Shown here piece by piece: positions 43,385 through 52,297 of a stretch of DNA of 64,000 nt; within the stretch, counting starts at the first letter, position 1; every line of letters begins with the position of its first letter. Position numbers and translations under genes: made by a program. The DNA lies in assembly GCF_023703775.1 (NCBI RefSeq), contig NZ_CP098514.1, positions 1,426,001 through 1,490,000 on the forward strand, given 5' to 3'. This stretch comes from Haloplanus sp. GDY1 (lineage in GTDB: Archaea; Halobacteriota; Halobacteria; Halobacteriales; Haloferacaceae). The notes below the pieces were generated by a model, which made no database searches, had not been told where the DNA came from, and worked only from the letters and a program-made list of their open reading frames with translations.

Positions 43385-44611
43385 TCAGTCGACAGCCGTG
43401 GGAGCCGACAGCCGATACGCCTCGTCGAGCAGTCGGTCGACGTGCGCGGCCATCGTGTGTTCGCGGGCCCAGGCCAGCGCCCCGCGCTGTAGCGGCTCGC
43501 GATCCGCGGCGAACAGCCGACGGATCGCCGTCACCAGGCCGTCGACGTCAGCCGGTTCGAAGAGAAAGCCCGTCTCCCCGGGATCGATCAGTTCCGGAAT
43601 GCCGCCGATGTCGCTCCCGATCACGGGGAGGCCAGCGGCGTAGCTCTCGTAGACGGTCATCGGCGAGTTCTCCATCCAGATGGAGGGAACGACGGCGGCG
43701 GCGGCGGTGTGACGGAGGTCGGCGAGGCGCTCCTCGGAGACGAAGCCGTGGTAGTGGAGGTTGTCCCGTTCGGCGGCTGCGGCTTCGGTTCGGTCGGCGT
43801 ACGGGCCGGTCCCGCAGACGTGGACGGTCACGTCCGGGAGCCGATCCGCCGCCGCGAACAGCGTCTCCAGCCCCTTGGCCTCCAGTTGCTGGCCGACGTA
43901 GAGGAGCGACGGCTCGTCGGTCACCGGCGGCGGGTTGTCGGCGACGTCGTCGACGCCGAGTCGGAGCCGCTGGGTCTCGACGCCGTCGAAGAAGCCGTGA
44001 TCGCGGTGGACGTCGACGACGTGCTGACTCGGCCCGGTGACGAGGTCCGGCGTCCCGAGCGTCGACCGGCGCTGACGGGCGTACGCCCGACACGGGAGCG
44101 GCGGGTCCTCGCAGACGACGCGCTCCCCCTCGGGGGCCGTCAGGTCCCGGAGGAGGTTGCTCTTGGGACAGACCAGCCCGTAGTCGTGGAGGGTGTGGAC
44201 GTGACGGACGTTCCGGCGCTGGACCGCCCGCCCGACCAGCGTCGAGATGCCGAAGAGGTTGTTCGTGTGAACGACCGCGGGATCGAGGCGGTCGAGGACC
44301 GTTCCGACGGCGCGGGCCGCCGGGAGGTTCACGAGGTCGACCCCGCGCCAGAGGGCCTTCTCGACGATGCCGTCGCCGGTGCCGTCGCTCAGATGCGAGA
44401 GGTTGGGCGGGTAGAAGCGCCAGACCTGCAGGCCGTCGTGGACCTCCACGGTCGGCCGCAGCGACGACGGGCCGTCGTAGGGCTTCGACGTGACGACCGC
44501 CACCTCGAACCCGCGCTCTTGCAACCCGTGGGCCGCGCGGCGCACGTACTGTTCCGCCCCGCCGTGAGCGTCGGGGGGAAAGAGCGCGTTGACCAGACAG
44601 ATGTCAATCAT
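43385..44611 (-). CDS. Glycosyltransferase family 4 (first of three)
   Basis: A 408-aa GT-B enzyme. N-terminal N-A-L-F-P-P-D-A-H-G-G-A-E-Q-Y acceptor-side loop, hinge near residue 200, and a C-terminal nucleotide-sugar domain with L-L-Y-V-G-Q-Q-L-E-A-K-G, the E-x7-E-type region M-E-N-S-P-M-T-V-Y-E-S-Y-A-A-G-L-P-V-I, and D-I-G-G-I-P-E-L. The stop is 39 bp upstream of the sulfatase-like start. It transfers a sugar to the lipid-linked glycan; donor and acceptor are unknown. Confidence 0.91.
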   Translation of the reverse strand: MIDICLVNALFPPDAHGGAEQYVRRAAHGLQERGFEVAVVTSKPYDGPSSLRPTVEVHDGLQVWRFYPPNLSHLSDGTGDGIVEKALWRGVDLVNLPAARAVGTVLDRLDPAVVHTNNLFGISTLVGRAVQRRNVRHVHTLHDYGLVCPKSNLLRDLTAPEGERVVCEDPPLPCRAYARQRRSTLGTPDLVTGPSQHVVDVHRDHGFFDGVETQRLRLGVDDVADNPPPVTDEPSLLYVGQQLEAKGLETLFAAADRLPDVTVHVCGTGPYADRTEAAAAERDNLHYHGFVSEERLADLRHTAAAAVVPSIWMENSPMTVYESYAAGLPVIGSDIGGIPELIDPGETGFLFEPADVDGLVTAIRRLFAADREPLQRGALAWAREHTMAAHVDRLLDEAYRLSAPTAVD

Positions 44612-44731
44612 CGAACGTCAGTTCGGGGGACGGTCATATAGGTGTTGATCCGCCGACGCGTCGTCGGCTGCCGGCAGCACAGTGATTAGATACCCAACCA
44701 TTTACCTCGCCGACCGACCTACTCGTCGTCG

Positions 44732-45829
44732 ATGCTCACCGTCGGCGTCGACGCCCGCGTCCTCGGCAAGCCCGAACCGACCGGGGTGAGTCGATACACC
44801 GCGAGTCTCCTCGGAGCGCTCGGCGACGGCCACGCCGACGACGCGGAGTTCGTCCTGTTCGGCCTCGACGACCGGCCCGCGAGCCTCGACGCCGCCGACG
44901 GCCTCCGTCTCGCGCCCGAACCGGCGCCACACAGCGGTCTCCGCGCGCATCTGTGGGAGCAGGTTCGGCTCCCGGTCGCCCTGCGACGGTACGACCTCGA
45001 CGTGTTCCACGCGCCCGCGGGCGCACCGCCGTACACGGGGACGCCGACCGTCGCGACGATCCACGACATCTCACCCGTCGTCCACCCGGAGTGGTTCTCG
45101 GCGGCGTACGGCGCGCTCTACCGCCTCCTGACCGCCCACACGGTTCGGACGGCCGACCGGATCGTCACCGTCTCCGGGTTCGCCCGGGACGAAATCGTGG
45201 AGCGATACCCCGCGGCGGCCGAGCGGACGGTTCCGATACACAACGGCGTGACGCCGCGCGACCGCTCGGCGGGATCGCCGGTCGCGTCGCTCGACGGCGA
45301 GGCGTTCCTCCTCTTCGTCGGCGCGATGAACCCCCGGAAGAACCTGCGGACGCTCGTCGAGAGCTACGACCGATACCGGGACCGGGTCGAGGATCCCGCC
45401 ACGCTCGCCCTCGCCGGACCCAGCCGAGAGGTGTTCGCCGACGGCGACGCCCCCCGTCCCGAGGGGGTGCGAACGCTCGGGTTCGTCCCCGAATCGACGC
45501 TCTCGTGGCTCTATCGGGAGGCGACGGCCTTCGTCTTCCCGTCGCTGTACGAGGGATTCGGACTCCCGATTCTGGAGGCGATGAGCGCCGGCACGCCGGT
45601 GATAACCTCGAACCGGGGCGCGATGGCCGAGGTGGCCGGCGACGCCGCGTTGCTCGTCGATCCCGAGCGGCCGGCGGCGCTCGCCGACGCGATGGAGCGG
45701 GTCACGGCGGCGAAGACGGTGCGCGACGACCTGCGGCGTCGCGGCCGGGTGCGTGCCCGGGCGTTCACCTGGGAGCGAGCGGCCCGGCGGACGATGGCGG
45801 TGTACCGCGAGGTTGCCGACGGCCGGTAG
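44732..45829 (+). CDS. Glycosyltransferase family 4 (second of three)
   Basis: A 365-aa enzyme resembling mannosyltransferase B-type GT4: G-V-D-A-R-V-L-G-K-P-E-P-T-G-V-S-R-Y, H-D-I-S-P-V-V-H-P-E-W-F, F-V-G-A-M-N-P-R-K-N-L-R-T-L and P-S-L-Y-E-G-F-G-L-P-I-L-E-A-M-S-A-G-T-P-V. The catalytic E-G-F-G-x3-L-E motif is intact. It is divergent from the first GT4 over 120 bp and convergent with the third. Confidence 0.92.
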   Translation: MLTVGVDARVLGKPEPTGVSRYTASLLGALGDGHADDAEFVLFGLDDRPASLDAADGLRLAPEPAPHSGLRAHLWEQVRLPVALRRYDLDVFHAPAGAPPYTGTPTVATIHDISPVVHPEWFSAAYGALYRLLTAHTVRTADRIVTVSGFARDEIVERYPAAAERTVPIHNGVTPRDRSAGSPVASLDGEAFLLFVGAMNPRKNLRTLVESYDRYRDRVEDPATLALAGPSREVFADGDAPRPEGVRTLGFVPESTLSWLYREATAFVFPSLYEGFGLPILEAMSAGTPVITSNRGAMAEVAGDAALLVDPERPAALADAMERVTAAKTVRDDLRRRGRVRARAFTWERAARRTMAVYREVADGR

Positions 45830-45836
45830 CCCGGCC

Positions 45837-46994
45837 TCACGTCGAGGTCCGCGCGTCGTCGACGGCCGCCGCGACGGCGTCCGATCCCTCGTCGACGAGC
45901 GCCCGGTACGCCGCTTCCAGCGTGTCGAGCATCCGCTCCCGGCCGAAGCGGCGCTCGACCCGTTCGCGCGCGCGCTGACCGTACGTCCGTCGCCGCCCGG
46001 CGTCGGCGAGCAGGGCGTCGATGGCCGTCGCGAGCGCGTCGGCGTCCCGGGGCGGCACCGTCACCCCGGTGTCCCCGTCACGACTCACCCACGGCACCCC
46101 GGTCGGGAGGTCGGTGTTGACGACCGGGGTGCCGTAGGCCATCGCCTCCAGTTGCACGATGCCGAACGCCTCGCTCGGTTCGACCGACGGGAGGACGAAC
46201 ACGTCGGCGCGGTCGTAGCAGGCGTGGAGGCGGTCCTCGCCGACGCGGCCGAGGAAGAACACCCGGTCGTCGACGCCGAGGCGGTCGGCGCGGGCCTCGA
46301 GTTCGCGACGGCGCTCGCCCGACCCGGCGACGAGCAGGTCCGCATCGAGGGCCGGCATCGCGTCGAGCAGGTACTCGACGCCCTTGTAGTAGTTCAGTCG
46401 GCCGACGAACAGCAGCGTGGGGCGATCCGCTCGCCCGGGGAGTTCGACGGCCGGCACGCGGCGGCCGTAGTCGTCGAGGTCGATGGAGAGGGGGACGACG
46501 GACGCCTTCTCCCGGTACGGCGCGAGGTGCGCCGAGCGTTCGAGGAGGGGCGGCGACGTGACGAACACGTGATCGAGCGCGTCGAGAAAGCGGTGGAGGA
46601 GCGGTCGGTACAGCCGGAGGGCGCCCCGCTGTCGCACGATGTCGCTGTGATAGGTCGCGACGACGGCCGCGTCCGTCGACGGCGTGGCGAGCTGCGAGAC
46701 GACGCTCAGCGGGTTCGGCAGGTGGTGGTGGACGACGTCGGCGCTGCGGCTCGCCCGCCCGAGGTGAGGGGGGTACGTCGGCGACAGCGGTACCGACTTC
46801 GCCACGCCGAGACTCGCCGTGCGGGTCACGGGGACGCCACCGACCCGCTCGCTGGCGCCCCGTCCGCGCGGGACGGCCACCAGTACGCGATTCGCGTGTC
46901 CCCGCCGCGCCATCCCCTCGGCGGTGGCGCGAACCACCTGTTCGATGCCGCCGATTTCGGGGTGGTAGAACTTGTTACAGTGGAGGAGGTCCAT
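45837..46994 (-). CDS. Glycosyltransferase family 4 (third of three)
   Basis: A 385-aa enzyme. I start at ATG 46994 (M-D-L-L-H-C-N-K-F-Y-H-P-E-I-G-G-I-E-Q-V) because the Gly-rich acceptor loop begins there. It has L-L-F-V-G-R-L-N-Y-Y-K-G-V-E-Y-L and S-V-E-P-S-E-A-F-G-I-V-Q-L-E-A-M-A-Y-G-T-P-V, the normal GT4 catalytic motif. It lies between GT4 number two (convergent, 7 bp) and the divergent DICT gene. Confidence 0.9.
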   Translation of the reverse strand: MDLLHCNKFYHPEIGGIEQVVRATAEGMARRGHANRVLVAVPRGRGASERVGGVPVTRTASLGVAKSVPLSPTYPPHLGRASRSADVVHHHLPNPLSVVSQLATPSTDAAVVATYHSDIVRQRGALRLYRPLLHRFLDALDHVFVTSPPLLERSAHLAPYREKASVVPLSIDLDDYGRRVPAVELPGRADRPTLLFVGRLNYYKGVEYLLDAMPALDADLLVAGSGERRRELEARADRLGVDDRVFFLGRVGEDRLHACYDRADVFVLPSVEPSEAFGIVQLEAMAYGTPVVNTDLPTGVPWVSRDGDTGVTVPPRDADALATAIDALLADAGRRRTYGQRARERVERRFGRERMLDTLEAAYRALVDEGSDAVAAAVDDARTST

Positions 46995-47079
46995 GCGGTA
47001 CCCCGGTGAGAACGTGTCGGCTATCCTAATCAAGGTGGGGGTCGCGGGGGGCGAGTACACCGCCGCCGGGGGAGGGATT

Positions 47080-47089
47080 TTATTTATAC
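47080..47089 (+). promoter_or_regulatory. TATA box of the DICT gene
   Basis: TTATTTATAC precedes ATG 47111 by about 22 bp, fitting a leaderless transcript. Confidence 0.65.
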
Positions 47090-47110
47090 GCTCCCACAAT
47101 CCGGTAGCGA

Positions 47111-47881
47111 ATGACCGACCCACCGGACTCGCTCTCGTCGTTCATCGGGAGCGGGGAGGTGGCGGACCGCTCGCTGGCCGTCGTGAACCGGACGCGACCG
47201 CAGCCGATTCACGACATGTTGGCGGAGCTGTTCGCCGAACAGACCGTCGACGTGGCGGAACTCGACGTCCCCGACGCCGAGGAGGACGTGGTGCTGTTGC
47301 TGGAGGGCGACGACGTGGTCGCGTCGTCGCCGCTCCGTGCGCTCGAAGACGAGATACTGCTCGTCAACTCCGACCTCTACACCACGGGCACGAAGCGCCT
47401 GGAGGACGTGACGGTCCCCGCAGTCCTCGAAGGGCTGGCGGAGACGCCGTTCCGGGTCCGGGGCTATCCGGCCTCCCACTCCGAGAAACTGCCGCTCATC
47501 GTGATGTCGCGGTACATCGAGCGGTTGGCCTGGGAACACGAGAGCGGGCGGCTCAGGTCGTCCTTCCAGCGGCTCTCCAGACTCGACGACGAGCGGGGCA
47601 CCCGGACGGTGTACCGGAAACTCGGCTCGACGGACGTGGACGTACACGTCTACGGCGTGCCGGACTGGCTGCCGTCGAAGTCGTTTCCGGGGGTCATCCA
47701 CGCCGGCTACGCCGGCGAGTTTCGCTCCTCGTGGTTCGTCGTCCACCACGCCGAGAACGGGGACCACCGAACCGGGGCACTCGTCGCCGAACGCGTCGAC
47801 GACGACGAGTGGGAGGGCCTGTGGACGTTCCGTCCCGACCGGGTCCGCGCCGTCAACCGATACATCGAACGCGCCCTGTGA
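47111..47881 (+). CDS. DICT sensory domain protein
   Basis: A 256-aa soluble protein. The DICT signature is at the start of the domain: S-L-A-V-V-N-R-T-R-P-Q-P-I-H-D-M-L-A-E-L-F, then R-G-Y-P-A-S-H-S-E-K-L-P-L-I-V-M-S-R-Y-I-E-R-L-A. DICT is a sensory domain linked to diguanylate cyclase and two-component proteins and is abundant as stand-alone or HTH-linked proteins in haloarchaea. No output domain is seen here, so it may modulate another protein. The C-terminal half is beta-rich. Confidence 0.86.
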   Translation: MTDPPDSLSSFIGSGEVADRSLAVVNRTRPQPIHDMLAELFAEQTVDVAELDVPDAEEDVVLLLEGDDVVASSPLRALEDEILLVNSDLYTTGTKRLEDVTVPAVLEGLAETPFRVRGYPASHSEKLPLIVMSRYIERLAWEHESGRLRSSFQRLSRLDDERGTRTVYRKLGSTDVDVHVYGVPDWLPSKSFPGVIHAGYAGEFRSSWFVVHHAENGDHRTGALVAERVDDDEWEGLWTFRPDRVRAVNRYIERAL

Positions 47882-48364
47882 CGCGCCGGCAGGGGAGCGC
47901 TCCGCTCCCGCGCCTGCGCGAGTGGCCGAACCCGCGCGCACGCGGAACACCGTGACCCCGAGCGTCGCCGACGCCGCGACGACCGGAGAATTATCCGATA
48001 TCGAGAATACATCGTAATTCGATATGTATCGAAGGCGGAAAGACGAACACGGTCCGTCTATCGGGGGTTCTCCGGGCTTCGTGGGTCGTCTATCCCCGTC
48101 AAATCGGTCTGATCCCTCGATCGTTCCAAGACCACGGAATCCCTGATTTCGGAAATTTCACCGATTTTTCTCCGAATTTTTCGCGAAATATTCACTATTT
48201 CTTCAGTATCGGGGCAGTATCCGTCACCTCCGCGCCATATCATACCACTACAACTGAAAGGAAATAATACATTCTCGAACAAGTATCGAATATCTATTAT
48301 TTTATGGATCTGACGGCCCCGTCATCAAGTATATGGGGTTGCTCGCCGTAGTCGTGGCCAACAC
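47882..48364. other. 483-bp intergenic region upstream of rdfA
   Basis: The right half is AT-rich. A minus-strand frame of 74 codons (48282 to 48058) contains a C-x8-9-C pattern and a helical tail but lacks acidic bias; I do not call it. ATACATCG-TAATT-CGATATGTAT (48007-48029) is an imperfect dyad. The rdfA promoter is TATA-like CAAGTATATGG at about 48324-48334. Confidence 0.5.
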
Positions 48365-48985
48365 ATGGCAGACGACGCGGACGGGAGGCCGTCGAGCAAG
48401 GTGGCGAGGCTCATCGACGCGTACGGCTTCGACGAGGCGTTCGGGGACGAACTCGAGGCGCTCTGGACGGCCGACGGCCCCCAGCGCAGGAGCCTCCGCG
48501 ATCTGGCCGACACGTTCAATCGACGGCTCCTCGAATCGGTCCTGAGCGACGCCGGGATGTCGACGGTCGACGGGGAGGTCGACAACCTCTACCGGCTGCT
48601 GACGGCCGACGACGTGAGTAGCGGCATGCGCATGGAGGCCCGCGCCCGTCTGGAGCGAAACGGCGTCGACGTCGACGACCTCGAATCGGATTTCGTCACC
48701 TACCAGGCGATCAGATCGTACCTCACGTCGTACCGGGACGCCGAGTACGAGGGGACGAGCGACGAGGACCGCGTCGAGAACGTAGTCGATACGATCCAGC
48801 GCCTCCGGTCACGGCTCGATTCGGTCGTTCAGGGGAGCCTGGACCGCCTTCGGTCGACCGAGCAGTTGACGCTCGGAGAGTTTCGGCTGTTCGTCGACGT
48901 GGACGTGCTCTGTGAGGAGTGTGGCGCGCAGTACGGCGTCGTGGAGTTGCTGGAGCGCGGGGGCTGTGATTGCGACGGATCGTAA
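48365..48985 (+). CDS. rdfA: Rod-determining factor RdfA
   Basis: A 206-aa protein matching haloarchaeal RdfA in length and layout: start SKVARLIDAYGFDEAFGDELE, a helical body with S-L-R-D-L-A-D-T-F-N-R-R-L-L, V-D-N-L-Y-R-L-L and a coiled segment, and a C-terminal zinc-binding end C-E-E-C-G ... C-D-C. Known: RdfA is required for rod shape in Haloferax volcanii and often neighbours an SMC-related gene. That gene follows here tail-to-tail with a 15-bp gap. ATG 48365 lies about 30 bp after the TATA box. Confidence 0.9.
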   Translation: MADDADGRPSSKVARLIDAYGFDEAFGDELEALWTADGPQRRSLRDLADTFNRRLLESVLSDAGMSTVDGEVDNLYRLLTADDVSSGMRMEARARLERNGVDVDDLESDFVTYQAIRSYLTSYRDAEYEGTSDEDRVENVVDTIQRLRSRLDSVVQGSLDRLRSTEQLTLGEFRLFVDVDVLCEECGAQYGVVELLERGGCDCDGS

Positions 48986-49000
48986 GGCGAGTCCCGGTCG

Positions 49001-50938
49001 TCAGATCTCCGTGACCCGTGCGTAGTCGTCGTCGAGCGCCTGGGCGTCCTCCGGCAGGAGGGCGACGACGAGAAACTGCGGGTGGTCGGCGACGTAGTCG
49101 ACCAGATCGGCGAGTCGTGCCGAATCGATGGCCTCCAGGGAGTCGAGCAGCATGAACGGGACCGTCTCGTACACCTCGTGGACGAGGTAGCCGGCGAGGG
49201 CGAACACCAGGCCCGTCACTTCGCGCTCGCTCTCGCTGAGGTGATCGACGGTGTCCTCGTAGGTCGCACCGGAGTCCGTACTGCGGATCACGTGCAGTTC
49301 GAAGGCCGTCCGGTCGACCTTCCGTCGGCCCTCGCGAACCTCGCGTTCGACCCGCTCGATCCAGATGCGTTCGAGGTTGGCGTAGCCGAGACGGTCGAGC
49401 ACCGCGTCCATGTGGTCGTTGAACCCCTCGACGGACTCCCGTTCGATCCGGTCGATCCGCGTCCGAAGGTCCGTCAGTTCCTCGCTGAGTTCCTCGCGCT
49501 CCGCCCGGAGGGCGTCCTCCTCGGCCAGGCGGTCCTCGACGTCCCCGATCCGGTCGGTCACGTCGTCGAGGTCGGACTCGAGCTGGCCCAGTTCGAACTC
49601 CAGCTGGTTGGCCTCCTTGTGTAAGTCGAGGACCTCGCCGAACTCCTCGGCCTCCAGTTCCTCCACCTCGGATTCGAGGTCGTCGATGTCGTCGTTGAGT
49701 CGGGACCGCTTCTCGCGCAGTTCGTCGAGCGTGTCCTCGCGGCGGTCGAGTTCGTCGTCCAGGTCGTCGAGCTTTCGCTCCACCGTCTCGCGGCGCTGCT
49801 GTCGCTCGCGGTGGCGGCGCTGTTCCTCCTTCAGCTCCTCTAACTCCGCCTCCAGCGTCCGGATCGTGTCGAGTTTCTCCTGCCGGACCTCGCGCAACTG
49901 ATCGAGCGTATCGGAGATGCGGTCGGACGACACCTCGGAGCCACAGGTCCAGCAGACCACCGTGTCGTCGACGAGTTCGTCCGTCACCGACCCGTCGTCG
50001 GGTTCCAGCACGTCGGCGACCGAATCGTCGCCGCCGGACAGCAGGTCCTCGTTGAACTGGATCACGTCCTGGAGGTCGCTCACGTCGCTTTCGAGACGGT
50101 CCCGCCGGTCACGGAGGCGCGAGATCTCGCGTTCGAGTTCGTCGTGTTCGCCCATCGGCGCCTCGGGCAACTCCTCCAGTTCCGACTCGAGTTCGCGCCG
50201 CTCGCCCGTCACCGACTCGATGCTCTCCTGCTGGAGGTCGATGTCCGACCGGACGCGTTCGAGGGCGGCACGCTTCTCCCGCAGGTCGTCGAGTCGGGCC
50301 TCGAGTTCCCGCTTCTCCTCCCGAGTCTCGTCCACGTCGGCGTCGAGCGACTCGATTTCCGCCTCCTTGGCCGCCAGTTCCTCGCGCTTGTCCTCGATGT
50401 CGGCCTCGAGCTGGCTCCGTCGCTCCTCCAGTTCGGGGAGTTCGCCCTTCAGCTCCTCCAGATCGGCGAGTTCCTCGTCGATCCGATCCCGCTCCCGTTC
50501 GCACTCCCTGATCTCCGCCTGGATGGCCTCCGTATCGACCGGCCGCATGATGAGTTCCCGCAGGTCGCCGCCCCTCGCGACCGCCCGGCGGGCCTCGTTG
50601 GATTCGAGGAGGAAGGCAAAGAGGTCCGCGAGTTCGGGGTCGTCGAGATACGGGTCACCCCCGGTCGTCACGGTGCCGTCGGTCCGCGTCAGCGTTCGCG
50701 TGTACGTCTCCCCGCCGAGTGCGAGTTCCACTCGACCCTCCTGGGCGTCGCCCTTCAGCGAGACGCGGTCGCTTCCCATGACGCCCATGATCGATCGGAG
50801 AAACGACGTGCGGTTCGTCGCGTTGCGCCCGGTCAACACCGTCACACCGGGGTCGACGTCGACGGTCGTCTCGTCGATTCCGCCGACCTTCTGCACTCGA
50901 AACGTGGCCGTCCGCTCGATTCCCTTCTGCTTCGTCAT
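49001..50938 (-). CDS. Archaea-specific SMC-related protein, RdfA neighbour (Sph-like)
   Basis: A 645-aa SMC/Rad50-like ATPase. The head part is at about 1-110 with a Walker-A-like G-R-N-A-T-N-R-T-S-F, where Arg replaces the usual Lys. Long coiled coils run at about 150-290 and 345-480 around a central hook C-W-T-C-G-S. The C-terminal head has L-S-E-S-E-R-E-V-T-G (signature-like) and F-M-L-L-D-S-L-E-A-I-D (Walker B Asp kept, catalytic Glu replaced by Ser). ATG 50938 is used because TATA-like CTTTTTTATG (50961-50970) would start the transcript after GTG 50947. It probably acts with RdfA in cell shape or chromosome organisation. Confidence 0.9.
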   Translation of the reverse strand: MTKQKGIERTATFRVQKVGGIDETTVDVDPGVTVLTGRNATNRTSFLRSIMGVMGSDRVSLKGDAQEGRVELALGGETYTRTLTRTDGTVTTGGDPYLDDPELADLFAFLLESNEARRAVARGGDLRELIMRPVDTEAIQAEIRECERERDRIDEELADLEELKGELPELEERRSQLEADIEDKREELAAKEAEIESLDADVDETREEKRELEARLDDLREKRAALERVRSDIDLQQESIESVTGERRELESELEELPEAPMGEHDELEREISRLRDRRDRLESDVSDLQDVIQFNEDLLSGGDDSVADVLEPDDGSVTDELVDDTVVCWTCGSEVSSDRISDTLDQLREVRQEKLDTIRTLEAELEELKEEQRRHRERQQRRETVERKLDDLDDELDRREDTLDELREKRSRLNDDIDDLESEVEELEAEEFGEVLDLHKEANQLEFELGQLESDLDDVTDRIGDVEDRLAEEDALRAEREELSEELTDLRTRIDRIERESVEGFNDHMDAVLDRLGYANLERIWIERVEREVREGRRKVDRTAFELHVIRSTDSGATYEDTVDHLSESEREVTGLVFALAGYLVHEVYETVPFMLLDSLEAIDSARLADLVDYVADHPQFLVVALLPEDAQALDDDYARVTEI

Positions 50939-50960
50939 GCGCGTCACGAGGGTCTAACCG

Positions 50961-50970
50961 CATAAAAAAG
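50961..50970 (-). promoter_or_regulatory. TATA box of the SMC-related gene
   Basis: CTTTTTTATG on the minus strand is 22 bp upstream of ATG 50938 and decides that start against GTG 50947. Confidence 0.6.
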
Positions 50971-51722
50971 TACTGTCGACGGTCACCCGATCCGTGTGCC
51001 GAATGGAATAACGATCCTATTCCTGTTAGTTTCGGGGGTCGGCCTCGACAGCGGGGGAGTGATCGACCCGTGGAATAACGCCGATACGTTAGTTACGCCC
51101 GTCCGACACGGCTCCGGAGTCGCCTCGAAGGCGCATCGCCCGGCGGTGACGAACCGGCGGAGCCGTCGACGGGGCTCCGATGCCGGGGTGGCCACCGACC
51201 GACGCGGTGGCCGCGGACGCCGGTGTCCGCGCGGCGTCCGACTGCATTTCCCATGAGTGGACGCCCGCGATCGGTCCGGAAGCCGGAACCGTACACTCGG
51301 GGTGCGACGGCGCGTCGACCCACCACGCCGACCCACACGGATCGCCGTGGTCGGCGGGCGCCGTTCCTCGCATGGTGAATCGGACGCGGCGGTTCGGGGG
51401 TGTGGGCCGGTACCACACGCCACGGATTCGGGCGAGTCCGCCGTTCGGGGCACCGACGTGTTCCGCCGACACGGGACATTCACTGATAGCGAACGCAGTT
51501 GGGAACGCCGTTCGGCGGCGCTACGGCGGCACTTCGGGCGGTTCTCGGATCGGGAGGGACCGACCGACCGGCCGTTCCGGGGATTCGGCGTCCGCGCTCG
51601 CCGACGGCGTTTACCATCAGTGCGACGGCGGTCGCGAGTCGACCCCCCTGCGGAACGCGTTCGTCTCGCCGGGCGGCGGGCGCTCCGTCAGTCTTTAGAC
51701 GGTGACGGAAGTAGCGCCGCAC
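50971..51722. other. About 750-bp intergenic region with a partial direct repeat
   Basis: TGGAATAACG occurs at 51004 and 51071; in both cases a GTTAGTT follows about 15-20 bp later, so a short block is duplicated. The remaining sequence is GC-rich with overlapping basic or mixed frames and no recognisable protein. It may be decayed coding DNA. Confidence 0.45.
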
Positions 51723-52151
51723 ATGGTTGTCGTGGCTGCAGTCGATAGATCGAGGGACGAGCGACGGACGGTCGAGGAGGGACGCACGCTCGCGTCGAGA
51801 TTCGGCGAGGAACTGCACGTGGTCCACTGCCTCAACGAGTCCGAATTTCGGAGCCTCGAGCGGACGAGTTACGAACGGACGGGCGAGACGATCGACGTGT
51901 CGGAGCTCGAGGCCGCGGCGACCGAGATCGCCCGCGAGGCGGTCGTCGACGGGGTGGACTGCACGCCGGTCGGCCTGGTGGGCAATCCCGCACAGCGCGT
52001 CCTCGAGTACGGGCGGGACCAAGACGCCAGATATCTCGTCGTCGGCGGACGAAAGCAGTCGCCCGTGGGGAAGGCCCTCTTCGGGAGCGTCACGCAGTCG
52101 ATCCTCCTGAACGCCGACCGTCCGGTGGTCACCGTCATGGCCGAGGGCTGA
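51723..52151 (+). CDS. Universal stress protein (UspA family)
   Basis: A 142-aa protein. The start VVVAAVDRS, the helix with E-E-G-R-T-L-A-S-R-F, and the ATP-binding motif V-V-G-G-R-K-Q-S-P-V-G-K-A-L-F-G-S-V-T-Q-S-I (G-x2-G-x9-G-S-type) are all seen. ATG 51723 is preferred to GTG 51702, which lies near the probable promoter. It leads into the CoA-transferase/TTT island but may be independent. Confidence 0.9.
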   Translation: MVVVAAVDRSRDERRTVEEGRTLASRFGEELHVVHCLNESEFRSLERTSYERTGETIDVSELEAAATEIAREAVVDGVDCTPVGLVGNPAQRVLEYGRDQDARYLVVGGRKQSPVGKALFGSVTQSILLNADRPVVTVMAEG

Positions 52152-52297
52152 CGACGCCCGGTCAGTCCCACGAGCGCGCTCTCGACGCCGCCGCGACGTG
52201 GCGTGAGCGCCGTCTCCGCTTCGGTGACACGCCCCATTATGGAGAAACTTTTGCCGCTAGGGTCGTCTTTTGGGTGATGGGAGGTTGGGTCGGCAGT

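Noticed and set aside
48058-48282. 74-codon minus-strand frame upstream of rdfA
   Set aside because: Not acidic, no recognised family; it lies in an AT-rich spacer.
50971-51722. A protein-coding gene or output-domain protein between the SMC-related gene and the stress protein
   Set aside because: Several overlapping frames of similar length on both strands, none with family motifs or acidic bias.
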